This document shows, piece by piece, positions 48,353 through 58,238 of a stretch of DNA of 64,000 nt. The notes under the pieces were generated by a model. The model made no database searches, was not told where the DNA came from, and worked only from the letters and a program-made list of their open reading frames with translations. The stretch is from Wenyingzhuangia sp. (GTDB lineage Bacteria > Bacteroidota > Bacteroidia > Flavobacteriales > Flavobacteriaceae): contig JAHDFK010000004.1 in NCBI GenBank assembly GCA_020628175.1, positions 1-64,000 on the forward strand. The letters are read 5' to 3'. Position numbers and translations under genes: made by a program. How positions within the stretch are numbered: the first letter of the stretch is position 1; each line of letters begins with the position of its first letter.

Positions 48353-49573
48353 ATGAAATTTAATTATTTAAAAAATACAACCATTGCTATTGTATTAACC
48401 ATGTCTATAACAAGTTGTTCTACTAACGATGATGATATTAGTAAAGAAGAAACTTTTACAAAAAGTAGTTTTGTAAAAACTTACGCAAACATAGCAGCAA
48501 AAAACTATGATGATTCTTACACTACTGCTCTAACTATGAAAAAAAGTATTGAAGCTTTTTTAGCAGCCCCTTCAGCAGCCTTGTTAGAAGATGCAAAGAA
48601 AACATGGTTAGCAGCACGTGATTATTATGGACAAACCGAGGCATATAGAGAGGCTAATGGACCTATAGACAATGAAGATTTATTAGGAACCGAAGGACAA
48701 ATAAATGCATGGCCATTAGACGAAGGGTATATTGATTATGTAGTTACAAGCCAAGGAACCACAATACAAAAAGGTTTAATTGCAGACGAAACATTTACGT
48801 TAACCGAAGCTAATATTATTGCTAAAAACGAATTGGGTGGCGATGCTAATATTTCTACAGGATGGCACGCCATAGAATTTTTATTATGGGGACAAGATTT
48901 AAATTACCAACCTGAAAATAGTGATGTAGTTGATTTTTCTGTTTCGGGTAACAGACCTTATACTGATTATACAACAGAACAATTTGCACAACGAAGAGGA
49001 ACCTACTTACAAATTGTAACTGATTTGTTGATTAACGATTTAAAAGATTTGAAAGAAACTTGGCAAACAGGTGGTAGCTACAGAACTACTTTTGAACAAT
49101 TAGAGGAAAAAGAAGCTTTAACAAACATTTTAAACGGTATTGGATTTATAGCCAATGGTGAAATAGCTATAGAAAGACTGGATCCTGCTATTGACGAAGG
49201 ACAAGAAAACGAGCACTCGTGTTTTTCTGATAATACAAACAAAGACATGTGGGCCAACGTACATGGTATTAATAATATTATTGTTGGTACATACACAGCT
49301 AAAAATGGAGACGTTATTACAGGTACATCGTTAATTGATATTGTTAAAGCCGCAAATAAAGAAGTTGCAACCAATTTAGAAACCAAAGCACAAACTACCC
49401 TATCTAAATTAAATGCTCTTTTAGCGCTTGATAAAAATTTCGATCAAATTATCAATGAAGAATCTATTACAAATATAGGTCCTGCTGGTGAATTATCATC
49501 TGCACTAAAATCGCAAGGTATTTCCATAGCCGATGCTGCAAAACAATTAGAAGTTAGCATTACTATTAATTAA
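48353..49573 (+). CDS. Imelysin-family (IrpA-type) lipoprotein
   Basis: This 406-residue lipoprotein (lipobox ITSC near residue 22) belongs to the imelysin/IrpA family, which is linked to iron uptake. The characteristic GxHxxE motif is GWHAIEFLLWG near residue 165-175. The C-terminal half has ANVHGINNIIVGTYTA as in other members. It precedes the di-haem gene and a second imelysin, the typical Bacteroidota arrangement. An attenuator-like hairpin follows the gene. Confidence 0.93.
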   Translation: MKFNYLKNTTIAIVLTMSITSCSTNDDDISKEETFTKSSFVKTYANIAAKNYDDSYTTALTMKKSIEAFLAAPSAALLEDAKKTWLAARDYYGQTEAYREANGPIDNEDLLGTEGQINAWPLDEGYIDYVVTSQGTTIQKGLIADETFTLTEANIIAKNELGGDANISTGWHAIEFLLWGQDLNYQPENSDVVDFSVSGNRPYTDYTTEQFAQRRGTYLQIVTDLLINDLKDLKETWQTGGSYRTTFEQLEEKEALTNILNGIGFIANGEIAIERLDPAIDEGQENEHSCFSDNTNKDMWANVHGINNIIVGTYTAKNGDVITGTSLIDIVKAANKEVATNLETKAQTTLSKLNALLALDKNFDQIINEESITNIGPAGELSSALKSQGISIADAAKQLEVSITIN

Positions 49574-49594
49574 ATAGAACTAGAAACTATTTTT

Positions 49595-49624
49595 AAAACT
49601 GAAGTCTTAAAAGGGCTTCAGTTT
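49595..49624 (+). terminator. Hairpin after the first imelysin gene
   Basis: AAAACTGAAG pairs with CTTCAGTTTT across a 10-base loop with T residues after it. As the next gene in the same locus starts 20 bases later, it may be a partial terminator or a processing signal. Confidence 0.7.
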
Positions 49625-49643
49625 TCTGCGTTAAAACAAACAA

Positions 49644-51071
49644 ATGAGGCACCATTTTATTTATTTATTTATAATTTTAATTCTTTTAAATTCTTCTTGT
49701 ACTTCTGATGATTTAAACATTGATGAAACCTACGAACTAATAACAGCCACTTACGAAGAAGGCGAAGAAAATTTAGTTTCAGAATTATCTATACAAGCTT
49801 TTACTGCCGACAAAGCTTTTGGTAGAGCTATTCCTAACTTAACCGAATTAGAACTTACTTTTTTTGGTATTGGTAATGCCATGTTCGATCAGGCTTGGGT
49901 ATCCGCACCAGCTACAACAACATCTAGAGATGGTTTAGGCCCTTTATTTAATGCAAGAGCTTGTAGTTCTTGTCATTTAAGAGATGGACGAGGGAAACCT
50001 TTATTAGAAAACGGAAATACATCCGAAGGTTTTTTAGTACGTTTAAGTCAAGGAAACGATCCTCAAACAGGACCAATTGCAATTCCTAATTATGGAGATC
50101 AATTACAAGATGCTGCGAATTTAACCTTAAAACCCGAAGGAAAGGTTTCTGTAAACTTCGAATTTATTAAAGGTACATATGCCGATGGAACTCCTTATGA
50201 ATTAAGAAAACCAACGTACACAATTACGAATACAAACTACGGAGCATTGTCTAATGTACAACAATCACCTAGAGTTGGCCAGCAAGTTATTGGTTTAGGT
50301 TTTATTGATGCTTTATCTGAAGCTAGTATTTTACAAAATGCTGATGAAAATGATGTAAATAATGATGGTATATCTGGGAAAGCCAATTATGTTTGGAATG
50401 TAAAAAAACAAAAACTATCCATTGGTAAATTTGGTTGGAAAGCCAATCAACCCACATTAGAACAGCAAGTTGCAGCTGCTTTTAATGGAGATATGGGACT
50501 TACATCATCTTTGTTTCCAGAAGAAAATTGTCCCGAAAACATTGATTGTACCAAGTTAGAAAACGGTGTGAACGAAGGAGATACGGTAGAAGTACCCGAG
50601 ACTCAATTTTCTAGAATTTTAATTTATCAAGCAGCCATATCTGTACCCATACGAGAAAATGTAACAAATACAGAGGTCCTAAAAGGAAAGCAACTTTTTA
50701 AAAACTTAAAATGCGTTTCTTGTCATGTTGATACATTTACCACAAGTAATTACGAGGTATTGCCGCAATTATCGAATATCAACATCAAACCTTTTTCTGA
50801 TTTTTTATTACATGATATGGGAGCGGAACTTGCAGACCATAGAGCTGATTTTTTAGCGAATGGTAACGAATGGCGCACCCAACCTTTATGGGGGATTGGG
50901 TCGATACAAACGGTAAACAAACATACTTTTCTTTTACACGATGGTAGAGCTAGAAATATAGAAGAAGCTATTTTATGGCATGGTGGAGAGGCACAAAAAG
51001 CCAAGGAAAATTTTATACAATTAAACGAAAAAAATAGATTAGAGCTTTTAGCTTACGTAAACTCTTTATAA
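49644..51071 (+). CDS. Di-haem oxidoreductase-like (DUF1111) lipoprotein
   Basis: This 475-residue protein has a lipoprotein signal (LLNSSC near 19) and two haem-binding CxxCH motifs: ACSSCH near 110 and CVSCH near 355. It fits the DUF1111 'thiol oxidoreductase' family, which always goes with imelysin genes. It may oxidise or reduce iron at the cell surface. It overlaps nothing but lies 2 bases from the second imelysin, so they are co-transcribed. Confidence 0.93.
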   Translation: MRHHFIYLFIILILLNSSCTSDDLNIDETYELITATYEEGEENLVSELSIQAFTADKAFGRAIPNLTELELTFFGIGNAMFDQAWVSAPATTTSRDGLGPLFNARACSSCHLRDGRGKPLLENGNTSEGFLVRLSQGNDPQTGPIAIPNYGDQLQDAANLTLKPEGKVSVNFEFIKGTYADGTPYELRKPTYTITNTNYGALSNVQQSPRVGQQVIGLGFIDALSEASILQNADENDVNNDGISGKANYVWNVKKQKLSIGKFGWKANQPTLEQQVAAAFNGDMGLTSSLFPEENCPENIDCTKLENGVNEGDTVEVPETQFSRILIYQAAISVPIRENVTNTEVLKGKQLFKNLKCVSCHVDTFTTSNYEVLPQLSNINIKPFSDFLLHDMGAELADHRADFLANGNEWRTQPLWGIGSIQTVNKHTFLLHDGRARNIEEAILWHGGEAQKAKENFIQLNEKNRLELLAYVNSL

Positions 51072-51073
51072 AA

Positions 51074-52126
51074 ATGAAAAAAATAATACTGCTTTTATGT
51101 CTTTTATTAATTTGTTGTTCTAAAGACGATACTCCTTCGGAAAACACTATATTCTTTAAAGAGTTTTATAGTGTGAATATAGCACCTACAATAACCGAAT
51201 TTAGAAACGAATTACTACAACAATTAGAAGACACTCAAACTTTTAAAACCCATCCAAACACAACTAATTTTAACAAATTACAACAACAATGGTTGGTATG
51301 TGCGCAACTATACGTCAAAGCAAGCTTGTATAATTACACTCCTTTAAAACATAAATTTTATTATCAAAATATTTACAACTACCCTATTAACACCCCTAAA
51401 ATAGAGGAAAACATAAAAGAAAAAAACAATTTTGACACCTCGTATTTGGCAAACAAAAGTACTACGGTAAAAGGTTTAGGGAGTATTGAATATCTGCTAT
51501 TTCACGAACAAAACACAACCCTAGCTTTTGACCTTTTACGTACCGATAGCGCTAGAGTAAACTATTTAATAGCTCTAACAACTGAGACTTTACGACAAGC
51601 TAATTTAATTGTAGATTTTTGGGAAAATGATTACAAAACGGAATTTGAAAACTTAACAGGATCTAGTTGTGATGACAATGCTAGATGTCTGTCGTTTAAC
51701 CAAATTATTAATAGTTTAGATATTACTAAAGTTTCTAAAATAGGAAAACCTGCTGGCTTCGAAAAATCGGATAATATATCTTTATTTTTATTAGAAGCTT
51801 ATCGTAGTAAAAACTCTTTGCAACTTATTGAGGCGACCCTTCAAGAAGTAGAAAAAATTTACAGCCTTAGCCCAGTAAGTTTTTCAACAATAATCAATCA
51901 AATAGACACTTCTAAAAACGTATCTAACACAATAAACACCAACTTTAAAAAGGTTTATAAAGCCATAGATAATATACCCGAAAACTTACATAAAGCCATT
52001 ACAACACATCCTGAAACTGTAGTGAAACTACACACAGACATCAGTGATTTAACTCGTAATTTTTCTGTTGATGGAGCTAGTTTGTTATCTATATCAGTAT
52101 TACCTACCGACAATGATAGTGATTAA
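51074..52126 (+). CDS. Second imelysin-family lipoprotein, variant motif
   Basis: This 350-residue lipoprotein (lipobox LLICC) is an imelysin-like partner of the di-haem protein. The motif corresponding to GxHxxE reads GLGSIEYLLF near residue 137-146, so the His is replaced by Gly, as seen in a sub-branch of the family. It ends at a strong hairpin. It is likely a metal or peptide-binding surface protein. Confidence 0.87.
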   Translation: MKKIILLLCLLLICCSKDDTPSENTIFFKEFYSVNIAPTITEFRNELLQQLEDTQTFKTHPNTTNFNKLQQQWLVCAQLYVKASLYNYTPLKHKFYYQNIYNYPINTPKIEENIKEKNNFDTSYLANKSTTVKGLGSIEYLLFHEQNTTLAFDLLRTDSARVNYLIALTTETLRQANLIVDFWENDYKTEFENLTGSSCDDNARCLSFNQIINSLDITKVSKIGKPAGFEKSDNISLFLLEAYRSKNSLQLIEATLQEVEKIYSLSPVSFSTIINQIDTSKNVSNTINTNFKKVYKAIDNIPENLHKAITTHPETVVKLHTDISDLTRNFSVDGASLLSISVLPTDNDSD

Positions 52127-52166
52127 AAAATTCTCCCTTTTTTTATTCAAAAAAAGGGAGAATTTT
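52127..52166 (+). terminator. Terminator of the imelysin operon
   Basis: AAAATTCTCCCTTTTTT pairs with AAAAAAGGGAGAATTTT around a short loop. It overlaps the end of the operon directly after the stop codon. Confidence 0.92.
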
Positions 52167-52248
52167 AACTATTCCATTGCATCAATAGCTTTCATTACAC
52201 CATAATTTTTCATAAGATTATGCTCCATTTTATCTTAAAAACGCTCAT

Positions 52249-53424
52249 TTATCCTAGTATTTTGTTTTCATCTGAAAATTGTTTGTAGGATATATAAGCT
52301 GATACTAAAGCCAATGTGATTAAGGACAAAAATGTAATTATAAAATACTTTACCTCTAAAGTTCCTCCTATAATTTCTTTTGTGGTTAGCGCAATATTTA
52401 AAACCGGGATAAAAGCTGTTTTCCAACTTAGCTCAATACTCGGAGAAAGAGCAATCATTGCAGGTAGTATAAATAAAAATGTGAAAGGAGTTACAGTGCT
52501 TTGCGCTTCTTTGTAGCTTTTTGCTTTTGCTATAATAGTAGTAATAAAACTAGCTATAAACACATTTAAAGGCAACAACATCAAAAAAAGTAAAACTATA
52601 AATTTCACACTCAATATATCGTTTAAAGAAGTTAAAAACTCTTTAGGAATATTTGGAATAAACTTAACACCTACAAGCAATCCTAAAACAATCATTAAAG
52701 CAGATACCATCCCCACAGTAGATATGGCACTAATTTTACCTAACAAAATATGTAAGCGAGAGGCACGAACAGTTAACAGTGTTTCCATAGTTCCTCTCTC
52801 CTTCTCTCCTGTTATTAATTCTATAGCAGGATACATACATCCCATAAAACTGAAGATGATGAAAACATAAGGTAAAAAACCTCCAACAGTTTTCCCTATT
52901 CGTTCATTTGCAGTTGCTACATCAATTGTAGAAATTGCTATTGGATTGAGTGTTGTTTTAGAAATATTTAATTTTGCTATTCTTTCTTCTAATAATTGTG
53001 TTTTTAGAACAGCTAATTTTTCACTAATCCTTTTGTGTATAGATAAGTTGGTAGATTTATAAAACAATGAAATTCTACCAGTTTTAAAACCTTGAACTTC
53101 TTCGGAAAAATTGGTCTCAAAAACAACAATTGCATCCATTCTACCCTCGGCTATTTCTTGCTTTCCTTCTTCAACACTCACATTGGGTATCAACTCAAAA
53201 TTTGCATCTTCAAAAATAGTATCAAATTCTTTAGGCACGTGTAAAACAGCTATCTTAAGTTTTTTATTATTTTCCTTATTTATAAATGTTTTTTGCAACT
53301 CAATCATTCCAAAAATTAAAATAGGAATCAAAAACATTGGCAAAAATATAGTAATAAATAGAGTTCTTTTATCTCTCAAAATATCGAGTAACTCCTTTTT
53401 AAACACAGTTTGTATTGTTTTCAT
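52249..53424 (-). CDS. natB: ABC-2 type exporter permease (NatB-like)
   Basis: This 391-residue membrane protein has one helix at the N-terminus (about 20-42), a large periplasmic domain (about 45-175) and five C-terminal helices, the ABC-2 NatB layout with the conserved ELITGEKERGTMETLLTVR just before helix 3. It pairs with the ATPase encoded just upstream. In Bacillus, NatAB exports sodium; in Bacteroidota the substrate is uncertain. Confidence 0.88.
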   Translation of the reverse strand: MKTIQTVFKKELLDILRDKRTLFITIFLPMFLIPILIFGMIELQKTFINKENNKKLKIAVLHVPKEFDTIFEDANFELIPNVSVEEGKQEIAEGRMDAIVVFETNFSEEVQGFKTGRISLFYKSTNLSIHKRISEKLAVLKTQLLEERIAKLNISKTTLNPIAISTIDVATANERIGKTVGGFLPYVFIIFSFMGCMYPAIELITGEKERGTMETLLTVRASRLHILLGKISAISTVGMVSALMIVLGLLVGVKFIPNIPKEFLTSLNDILSVKFIVLLFLMLLPLNVFIASFITTIIAKAKSYKEAQSTVTPFTFLFILPAMIALSPSIELSWKTAFIPVLNIALTTKEIIGGTLEVKYFIITFLSLITLALVSAYISYKQFSDENKILG

Positions 53425-53437
53425 AAGTAAAATGAGT

Positions 53438-54217
53438 TTAGTTATTATGTAGTGTTTTTTGATTATTTACTTTTTCTATAAAGGCTTGTGTTAACGATGT
53501 GTTTTTTGTCTCATTTCTAAACATATCCATCGTATTATTATAAACTAGATTTCCGTTTACAATAATGCCTAAATCATCACATAATAAATCAACCTCACTC
53601 ATAATGTGTGATGAAAAAATAACAGTTTTTTGTAATTGCTTACATTCCTTTATCAATTCAATAATATTATGAGCTGTAATTACGTCTAATCCCGAAGTAG
53701 GTTCATCAAAAACAACAATTTCCGGATCGTGAATCATACTACGTGCAATAGAAACTTTTTGTTTCATTCCAACAGATAATTGACTGATTCGTTTTTTTGA
53801 GAAATTATGAATATCTAATTGTTCAAATAGCATATCTTTTCGCTCTTGAAACACTTTTTTATCCATACCCTGTAAATCTGCAAAATATTTTACCGTTTCT
53901 TCGGGAGTTAGTCGTCCATACAAATTTGTAGACCCTGTTAAAAATCCTATTTTACTTCGTACGATTTCAGGATTTTTAACCACACTAACACCATCAATTA
54001 CAATGTCTCCAAAACTGGGTTTTATAATGGTTGACAGCATTCTTAACAACGATGTTTTTCCTGCTCCGTTAGGTCCTAATAAGGAATAAATTCTACCTGG
54101 TTTGCATTCAAAACTTACATTATTTACTGCATTTATAGAAGATGCAGTAGTTTGCAACTCCTTTTTTTGTTCTTTATTTATAACAAATTGCTTTGTTATG
54201 TTACTTACTTGTATCAT
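53438..54217 (-). CDS. natA: ABC transporter ATP-binding protein (NatA-like)
   Basis: This 259-residue ATPase has Walker A LLGPNGAGKTSL (about 48-59), signature LSVGMKQKVSIARS (near 145-158), Walker B EIVVFDEPTSGLD and switch His in IFSSHIMSEV. It is in the same operon as the ABC-2 permease, 13 bases away. The 54218-54518 gap upstream should hold its promoter. Confidence 0.94.
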   Translation of the reverse strand: MIQVSNITKQFVINKEQKKELQTTASSINAVNNVSFECKPGRIYSLLGPNGAGKTSLLRMLSTIIKPSFGDIVIDGVSVVKNPEIVRSKIGFLTGSTNLYGRLTPEETVKYFADLQGMDKKVFQERKDMLFEQLDIHNFSKKRISQLSVGMKQKVSIARSMIHDPEIVVFDEPTSGLDVITAHNIIELIKECKQLQKTVIFSSHIMSEVDLLCDDLGIIVNGNLVYNNTMDMFRNETKNTSLTQAFIEKVNNQKTLHNN

Positions 54218-54518
54218 TTAATTTTGTTGTTTGTTGTTCATAAATGGATAGTTTGATATTGTGTATGGAGAATTAAAAAAATGAGGATACATTCCTATTT
54301 ATTCTAGAATGTGTCTATACCTAAATTTTCTTAGTTAAACTTCTTTTGTTACTAGAATACTCACTAATAACGAATAGTCTGTTATGAAAATATTACGCGT
54401 ACTTGTCCATTCTTCTAAAATATTCTTGTTTTTAGAAGTAAATATTATGTTCTAAAGTTTAATCAATCTTGATTTCTAAAACTCATTACAAATCACTAAT
54501 AGTATTTATTAAAAACTA
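54218..54518. other. Gene-free gap upstream of natA
   Basis: These 300 bases lie between natA and the end of the TolC gene, both on the minus strand. They should hold the natAB promoter and the terminator of the MacAB-TolC operon; a weak stem, CTAATAG/CTATTAG near 54497-54524, is the only candidate. I see no reading frame and no repeat. Confidence 0.4.
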
Positions 54519-55841
54519 TTAGTTCTCGTAGTATAGCTCTAATAGTTTCATTCTAAACAACAAATCGTATTTTGCTTTAATTAGTTCTGTTTGGCTATTT
54601 TGAAATCTAATCTTATTCTGTGTATAATCTAACAGATTACTTTGTCCAACATCAAAACTTGTTTGTTGATAATCGAAAGCTAATTTTTGAGCTGCTACCG
54701 TTTTTTGACTCGCTTGATAGGTTTTATAACTTGCCTTTGCATTTAAGTAGGCTTGATAAACATCTTGTGTTACTTGTTGTTTTACTTGTGTTAATTGATT
54801 TTCTGATCTTAAAACATTGAGTTTTCTCTTTGCTATTGCATTTTTATTCTGAAACCTATTAAAAATAGGTACATTTAAATTCAAACCAAAAGCCACACCT
54901 ACGTTATTTCTCAATTGTTCGAAATAACCACTATTAGACAAATCTTGTTCTCTTGTATCTAAGTTGACAAAACCCGACAAACTTGGCTTCAAATTTCCTT
55001 TTGCGATATCAATTCCCTTTTTAGCAACATCAATATTTGCCTTAGATAATTTTACTTCGTTTCTATTGTCTATTACCTTGTTTACAATAGCATTGATAGG
55101 TTTTTCTAAAGTTTCCATTTGAGACAAGGTTACTTCTTGCTTTTTTAATTGAATTTCTTTTGCTAAATCAAAATTTAACAACTGTTTCAATCCTAAAATT
55201 GCTATGTCATAACTATTTTCTGCTTCGGTAATATTCTTCACATCGTCTGCAGCCGTAGCTTCTAATTGCAACACTTCTCCTTTGGGTAAACTACCTGCCT
55301 TTACCATTTCTTGAGACTGCTGTAATTGATGTAACGTTAATTTATACTGAGCCTTTAAAATTTCTATATTTTCTTTTTGTAATAGTACCTGTAAATATCC
55401 ATTGGCAATATTTATTTTTAAATCATCTTTCGCTTTTTCTATACTCAATTCAGAAGCTACTTGCTGTAATTTTGCTTGCTGCAACGTATGGTAATTTCTC
55501 ATTCCGTTATAAATAGGAATATTAGAGTTTACACCGTAAGAAGACACTCTGTTTTGTTGGTTAACCACCTGACCTGTAGTAGGTATTTCACTCAACCCAC
55601 TATTCCATGAATTTCGGATACCCCCATTCAAATCTGGTAAAAAAGCTCCTTTAGCTCCTTTTATATCTATTTTAGATTCTTCTAAAGCCAATAATTGCTG
55701 TTTGATATCAATATTATGATCGATTGCGTATGTAATACACTCTTGTAAATCCCATTCTTTTACAGCTGGTTTTTCTTGCGCTCGGCTTAAAGAAATAAAA
55801 CCTAGCGATGCTAACAATACTAAAAAATATACGTTTTTCAT
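54519..55841 (-). CDS. TolC-family outer-membrane efflux protein
   Basis: This 440-residue protein forms the outer-membrane exit channel for the transporter encoded upstream. It has a signal peptide (LASLGFISLSRAQ), then two TolC repeats with the long helices and the usual DLQECITYAIDHN at the mature N-terminus. The start at 55841 is chosen because the longer frame would overlap the adaptor gene and lacks a signal peptide. It follows that adaptor gene by 4 bases. Confidence 0.93.
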   Translation of the reverse strand: MKNVYFLVLLASLGFISLSRAQEKPAVKEWDLQECITYAIDHNIDIKQQLLALEESKIDIKGAKGAFLPDLNGGIRNSWNSGLSEIPTTGQVVNQQNRVSSYGVNSNIPIYNGMRNYHTLQQAKLQQVASELSIEKAKDDLKINIANGYLQVLLQKENIEILKAQYKLTLHQLQQSQEMVKAGSLPKGEVLQLEATAADDVKNITEAENSYDIAILGLKQLLNFDLAKEIQLKKQEVTLSQMETLEKPINAIVNKVIDNRNEVKLSKANIDVAKKGIDIAKGNLKPSLSGFVNLDTREQDLSNSGYFEQLRNNVGVAFGLNLNVPIFNRFQNKNAIAKRKLNVLRSENQLTQVKQQVTQDVYQAYLNAKASYKTYQASQKTVAAQKLAFDYQQTSFDVGQSNLLDYTQNKIRFQNSQTELIKAKYDLLFRMKLLELYYEN

Positions 55842-55845
55842 GTTC

Positions 55846-56970
55846 TTAGTTTTTAACAGGTGTGTTGCCGTTATGAGGAATAATAGCATTCCAGTCTTTA
55901 ATTTTATCCTCCTTAGAAATTCCTTTTTTAATTTCAATGGTAACACCATCGCTAATTCCAACTTCAACATCACGTCTTTCAAATGTATCTTCGTTTACAA
56001 GAACCTCAACGTAGGGAGCTTCTGTTTCTTTATCAAATTGCAATAACGATTCTTTGATGGCTAAAACATTTGTAACTTGATCTAAAATAATAGATGCATT
56101 GGCACTCAACCCTGCTCTCACATTACTATTTTCTTCTATATTTAACAAGGCTTCTATGTCAAATTGAATCGTTCCATCTTTTTTAACTCCTTTAGGTGAA
56201 ATGTAATTCAACTTTGTTTCAAACTTTACATCCGGTAAAGCTCCAATTGTAATTTCAAGTGGCATTCCTTCAGTAATTCTTCCTACCTCACTCTCATCAA
56301 TGGTTCCTTCAAAAATCATTTTTTTAGTATCAGCAATAGTTGCCAATTTTGTTCCTTCATTAAAGTTATTGGCGGGTATTACTTGCATTCCTTCTTCTAC
56401 AGGCACTTCTAATACCACTCCGCCAATGGTAGCTTTTACTAAGGTATTTGCTAAATTGTTAAATCCTTTTGCTGTACCCGTTTTTATAATTTGGTAGTTT
56501 TCTGACGCTGAAATAAAATTTTGATTCGCCTGTTGATACGTTGCCTTACTTTGGTCATAATCATTTGCAGAAATAACTCCCTTGTCAAACAACTGTTGTT
56601 GCCTTTCAAATATTTTTTTTTGAGTATCTAATTCTATTTTTGCTGTTGAAACTCTATTAGCAGCTGCTTGTAAATTACTTACGGTAGGTATTACTTTAAT
56701 CTTGGCTATTTTATCGCCAATTTTAATAACATCTCCTGGTTCTACATACACCTCATCTATAATACCAGCTATGTTTGGACGAATAATAACTTCTTCTTTT
56801 GGAAGAATTTCTCCAGAAGCTACCGTATTTAAAACAATACTTTCTGTAGTTGGTAATTGGGTGTTAAATGTTATAGGCTTTTTCTGGTCTCTTTTCCACA
56901 AATAAGTTAATGCTATTAAAAAAACAGCAACAATAAGTACTAGGATAATAAGGGTTTTTGATTTTTTCAT
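55846..56970 (-). CDS. macA: Periplasmic adaptor (MacA/HlyD-like)
   Basis: This 374-residue protein is a membrane-fusion subunit with one N-terminal helix (about 5-25), a lipoyl/biotinyl hairpin with the coiled coil at about 80-140, and the C-terminal beta barrel (GTKLATIADTKKMIFEGTID). It links the inner-membrane MacB-type complex to the TolC channel. Its start lies 8 bases after the preceding permease gene. Confidence 0.93.
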   Translation of the reverse strand: MKKSKTLIILVLIVAVFLIALTYLWKRDQKKPITFNTQLPTTESIVLNTVASGEILPKEEVIIRPNIAGIIDEVYVEPGDVIKIGDKIAKIKVIPTVSNLQAAANRVSTAKIELDTQKKIFERQQQLFDKGVISANDYDQSKATYQQANQNFISASENYQIIKTGTAKGFNNLANTLVKATIGGVVLEVPVEEGMQVIPANNFNEGTKLATIADTKKMIFEGTIDESEVGRITEGMPLEITIGALPDVKFETKLNYISPKGVKKDGTIQFDIEALLNIEENSNVRAGLSANASIILDQVTNVLAIKESLLQFDKETEAPYVEVLVNEDTFERRDVEVGISDGVTIEIKKGISKEDKIKDWNAIIPHNGNTPVKN

Positions 56971-56978
56971 GATCTATT

Positions 56979-58238
56979 TTATTCGGTTCTAATTGCGTTT
57001 ATTGGTTTCATTTTTACTGCTTGTCTTGCAGGTATCATTCCAGCTAATAAGCCAAAAATTATAAGTGTTAAAAAAATTATAAATAAGGTTGTAATGCTAA
57101 TAATAGGATTTAATACCATGGTATCAAATGGATCTATCGCATCTAATTGAAGATTGGCTATAAACAATATAAGTACCGAGAAACTAACTCCTGCCATACC
57201 CGATAGGATTGTTAAAAAAACAGCTTCTAGTAAGATTTGTTTTTTCACAATTCCAGGAGTCGCTCCTAAAGCTCTTCGTATCCCAATTTCTTTGGTACGT
57301 TCTTTAATTACAATCAACATAATGTTACTAATGCCTATCACTCCAGAAAGTAATATCATTAAGCCCACAAAAAAGGAAACGCCACTTAAGGTTTTAAATA
57401 ACATGTTAAATTCTTCAAAACGACTATTCAAATCAAAGTTTCCAATAGCATTTTTATCTTCGGGATGAATATTTTGCCTTTTTTTAAGTACGCTTATCAC
57501 ATCTTCTTTTACCTTACTTATCGATACATCGTCGTAACCTGTAATCATAAAACTACCTACTTTGCCAGATATATTAAATACTTGCGAAAATGTATTAAAA
57601 GGTAAATACACCTTTTGCTGAGCACTTACATCTCCTCTAGCAAAAATTGATGTGTCTTTATATACACCTACTACTTTAAAATTTACTCCTTTTACTTTAA
57701 TAAAACTACCAAGTACTGTTTCTCCTTTCTCAAAAAACTCATCAATCAGAGCCCACCCAATAATTGCTACTTTTCGTTTTAAATTAATATCGTTTTGATT
57801 TATAAATCTTCCTTGAGTTAATTTTACAGCTTGTTGTATTGTAAAATCAGGTGTTTTACCCTCTACATTAAAACTTCCTTGCCTTAAACCATGAGTAATA
57901 ACCGCAGAAAAACTATTAGATGGAGATACAACTCGAACCCCTTTAACATTATCTTTAATTGCTTTCATATCCTCCATATTAAAATGGATACTTCTATTTT
58001 TAGGTAATCCTTTGTATTCTTTAGATGTACTCATAGCCCATAGAAATATAGAATTTGTTGCAATACCACTGAATTTATGTTTTACCCCTGTTTCGAAACC
58101 TCTTGACGTAGCCAATAGAAGTACCATGATAAAAATCCCCCAAAAAACACCAAAAGCCGTTATAAACGTTCTCGTTCCGTTTGATTTTAGAGCTGCTATA
58201 ATTTCACTCCACAAATCTTTGCTAAATAAACTACTCAT
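56979..58238 (-). CDS. MacB-type ABC permease (FtsX-like), second copy
   Basis: This 419-residue permease has one N-terminal helix, a large periplasmic MacB_PCD domain (about 45-260), and three C-terminal helices of the FtsX domain (about 285-410), with VIKERTKEIGIRRALGATPG. It overlaps the first permease by 8 bases. As the two differ clearly in sequence, the transporter may work as a heterodimer, unlike classical MacB. Confidence 0.92.
   Translation of the reverse strand: MSSLFSKDLWSEIIAALKSNGTRTFITAFGVFWGIFIMVLLLATSRGFETGVKHKFSGIATNSIFLWAMSTSKEYKGLPKNRSIHFNMEDMKAIKDNVKGVRVVSPSNSFSAVITHGLRQGSFNVEGKTPDFTIQQAVKLTQGRFINQNDINLKRKVAIIGWALIDEFFEKGETVLGSFIKVKGVNFKVVGVYKDTSIFARGDVSAQQKVYLPFNTFSQVFNISGKVGSFMITGYDDVSISKVKEDVISVLKKRQNIHPEDKNAIGNFDLNSRFEEFNMLFKTLSGVSFFVGLMILLSGVIGISNIMLIVIKERTKEIGIRRALGATPGIVKKQILLEAVFLTILSGMAGVSFSVLILFIANLQLDAIDPFDTMVLNPIISITTLFIIFLTLIIFGLLAGMIPARQAVKMKPINAIRTE

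Noticed and set aside
55842..55982. N-terminal extension of the TolC gene
   Set aside because: The extra 47 residues overlap the adaptor gene and would bury the signal peptide; the start at 55841 is clear.
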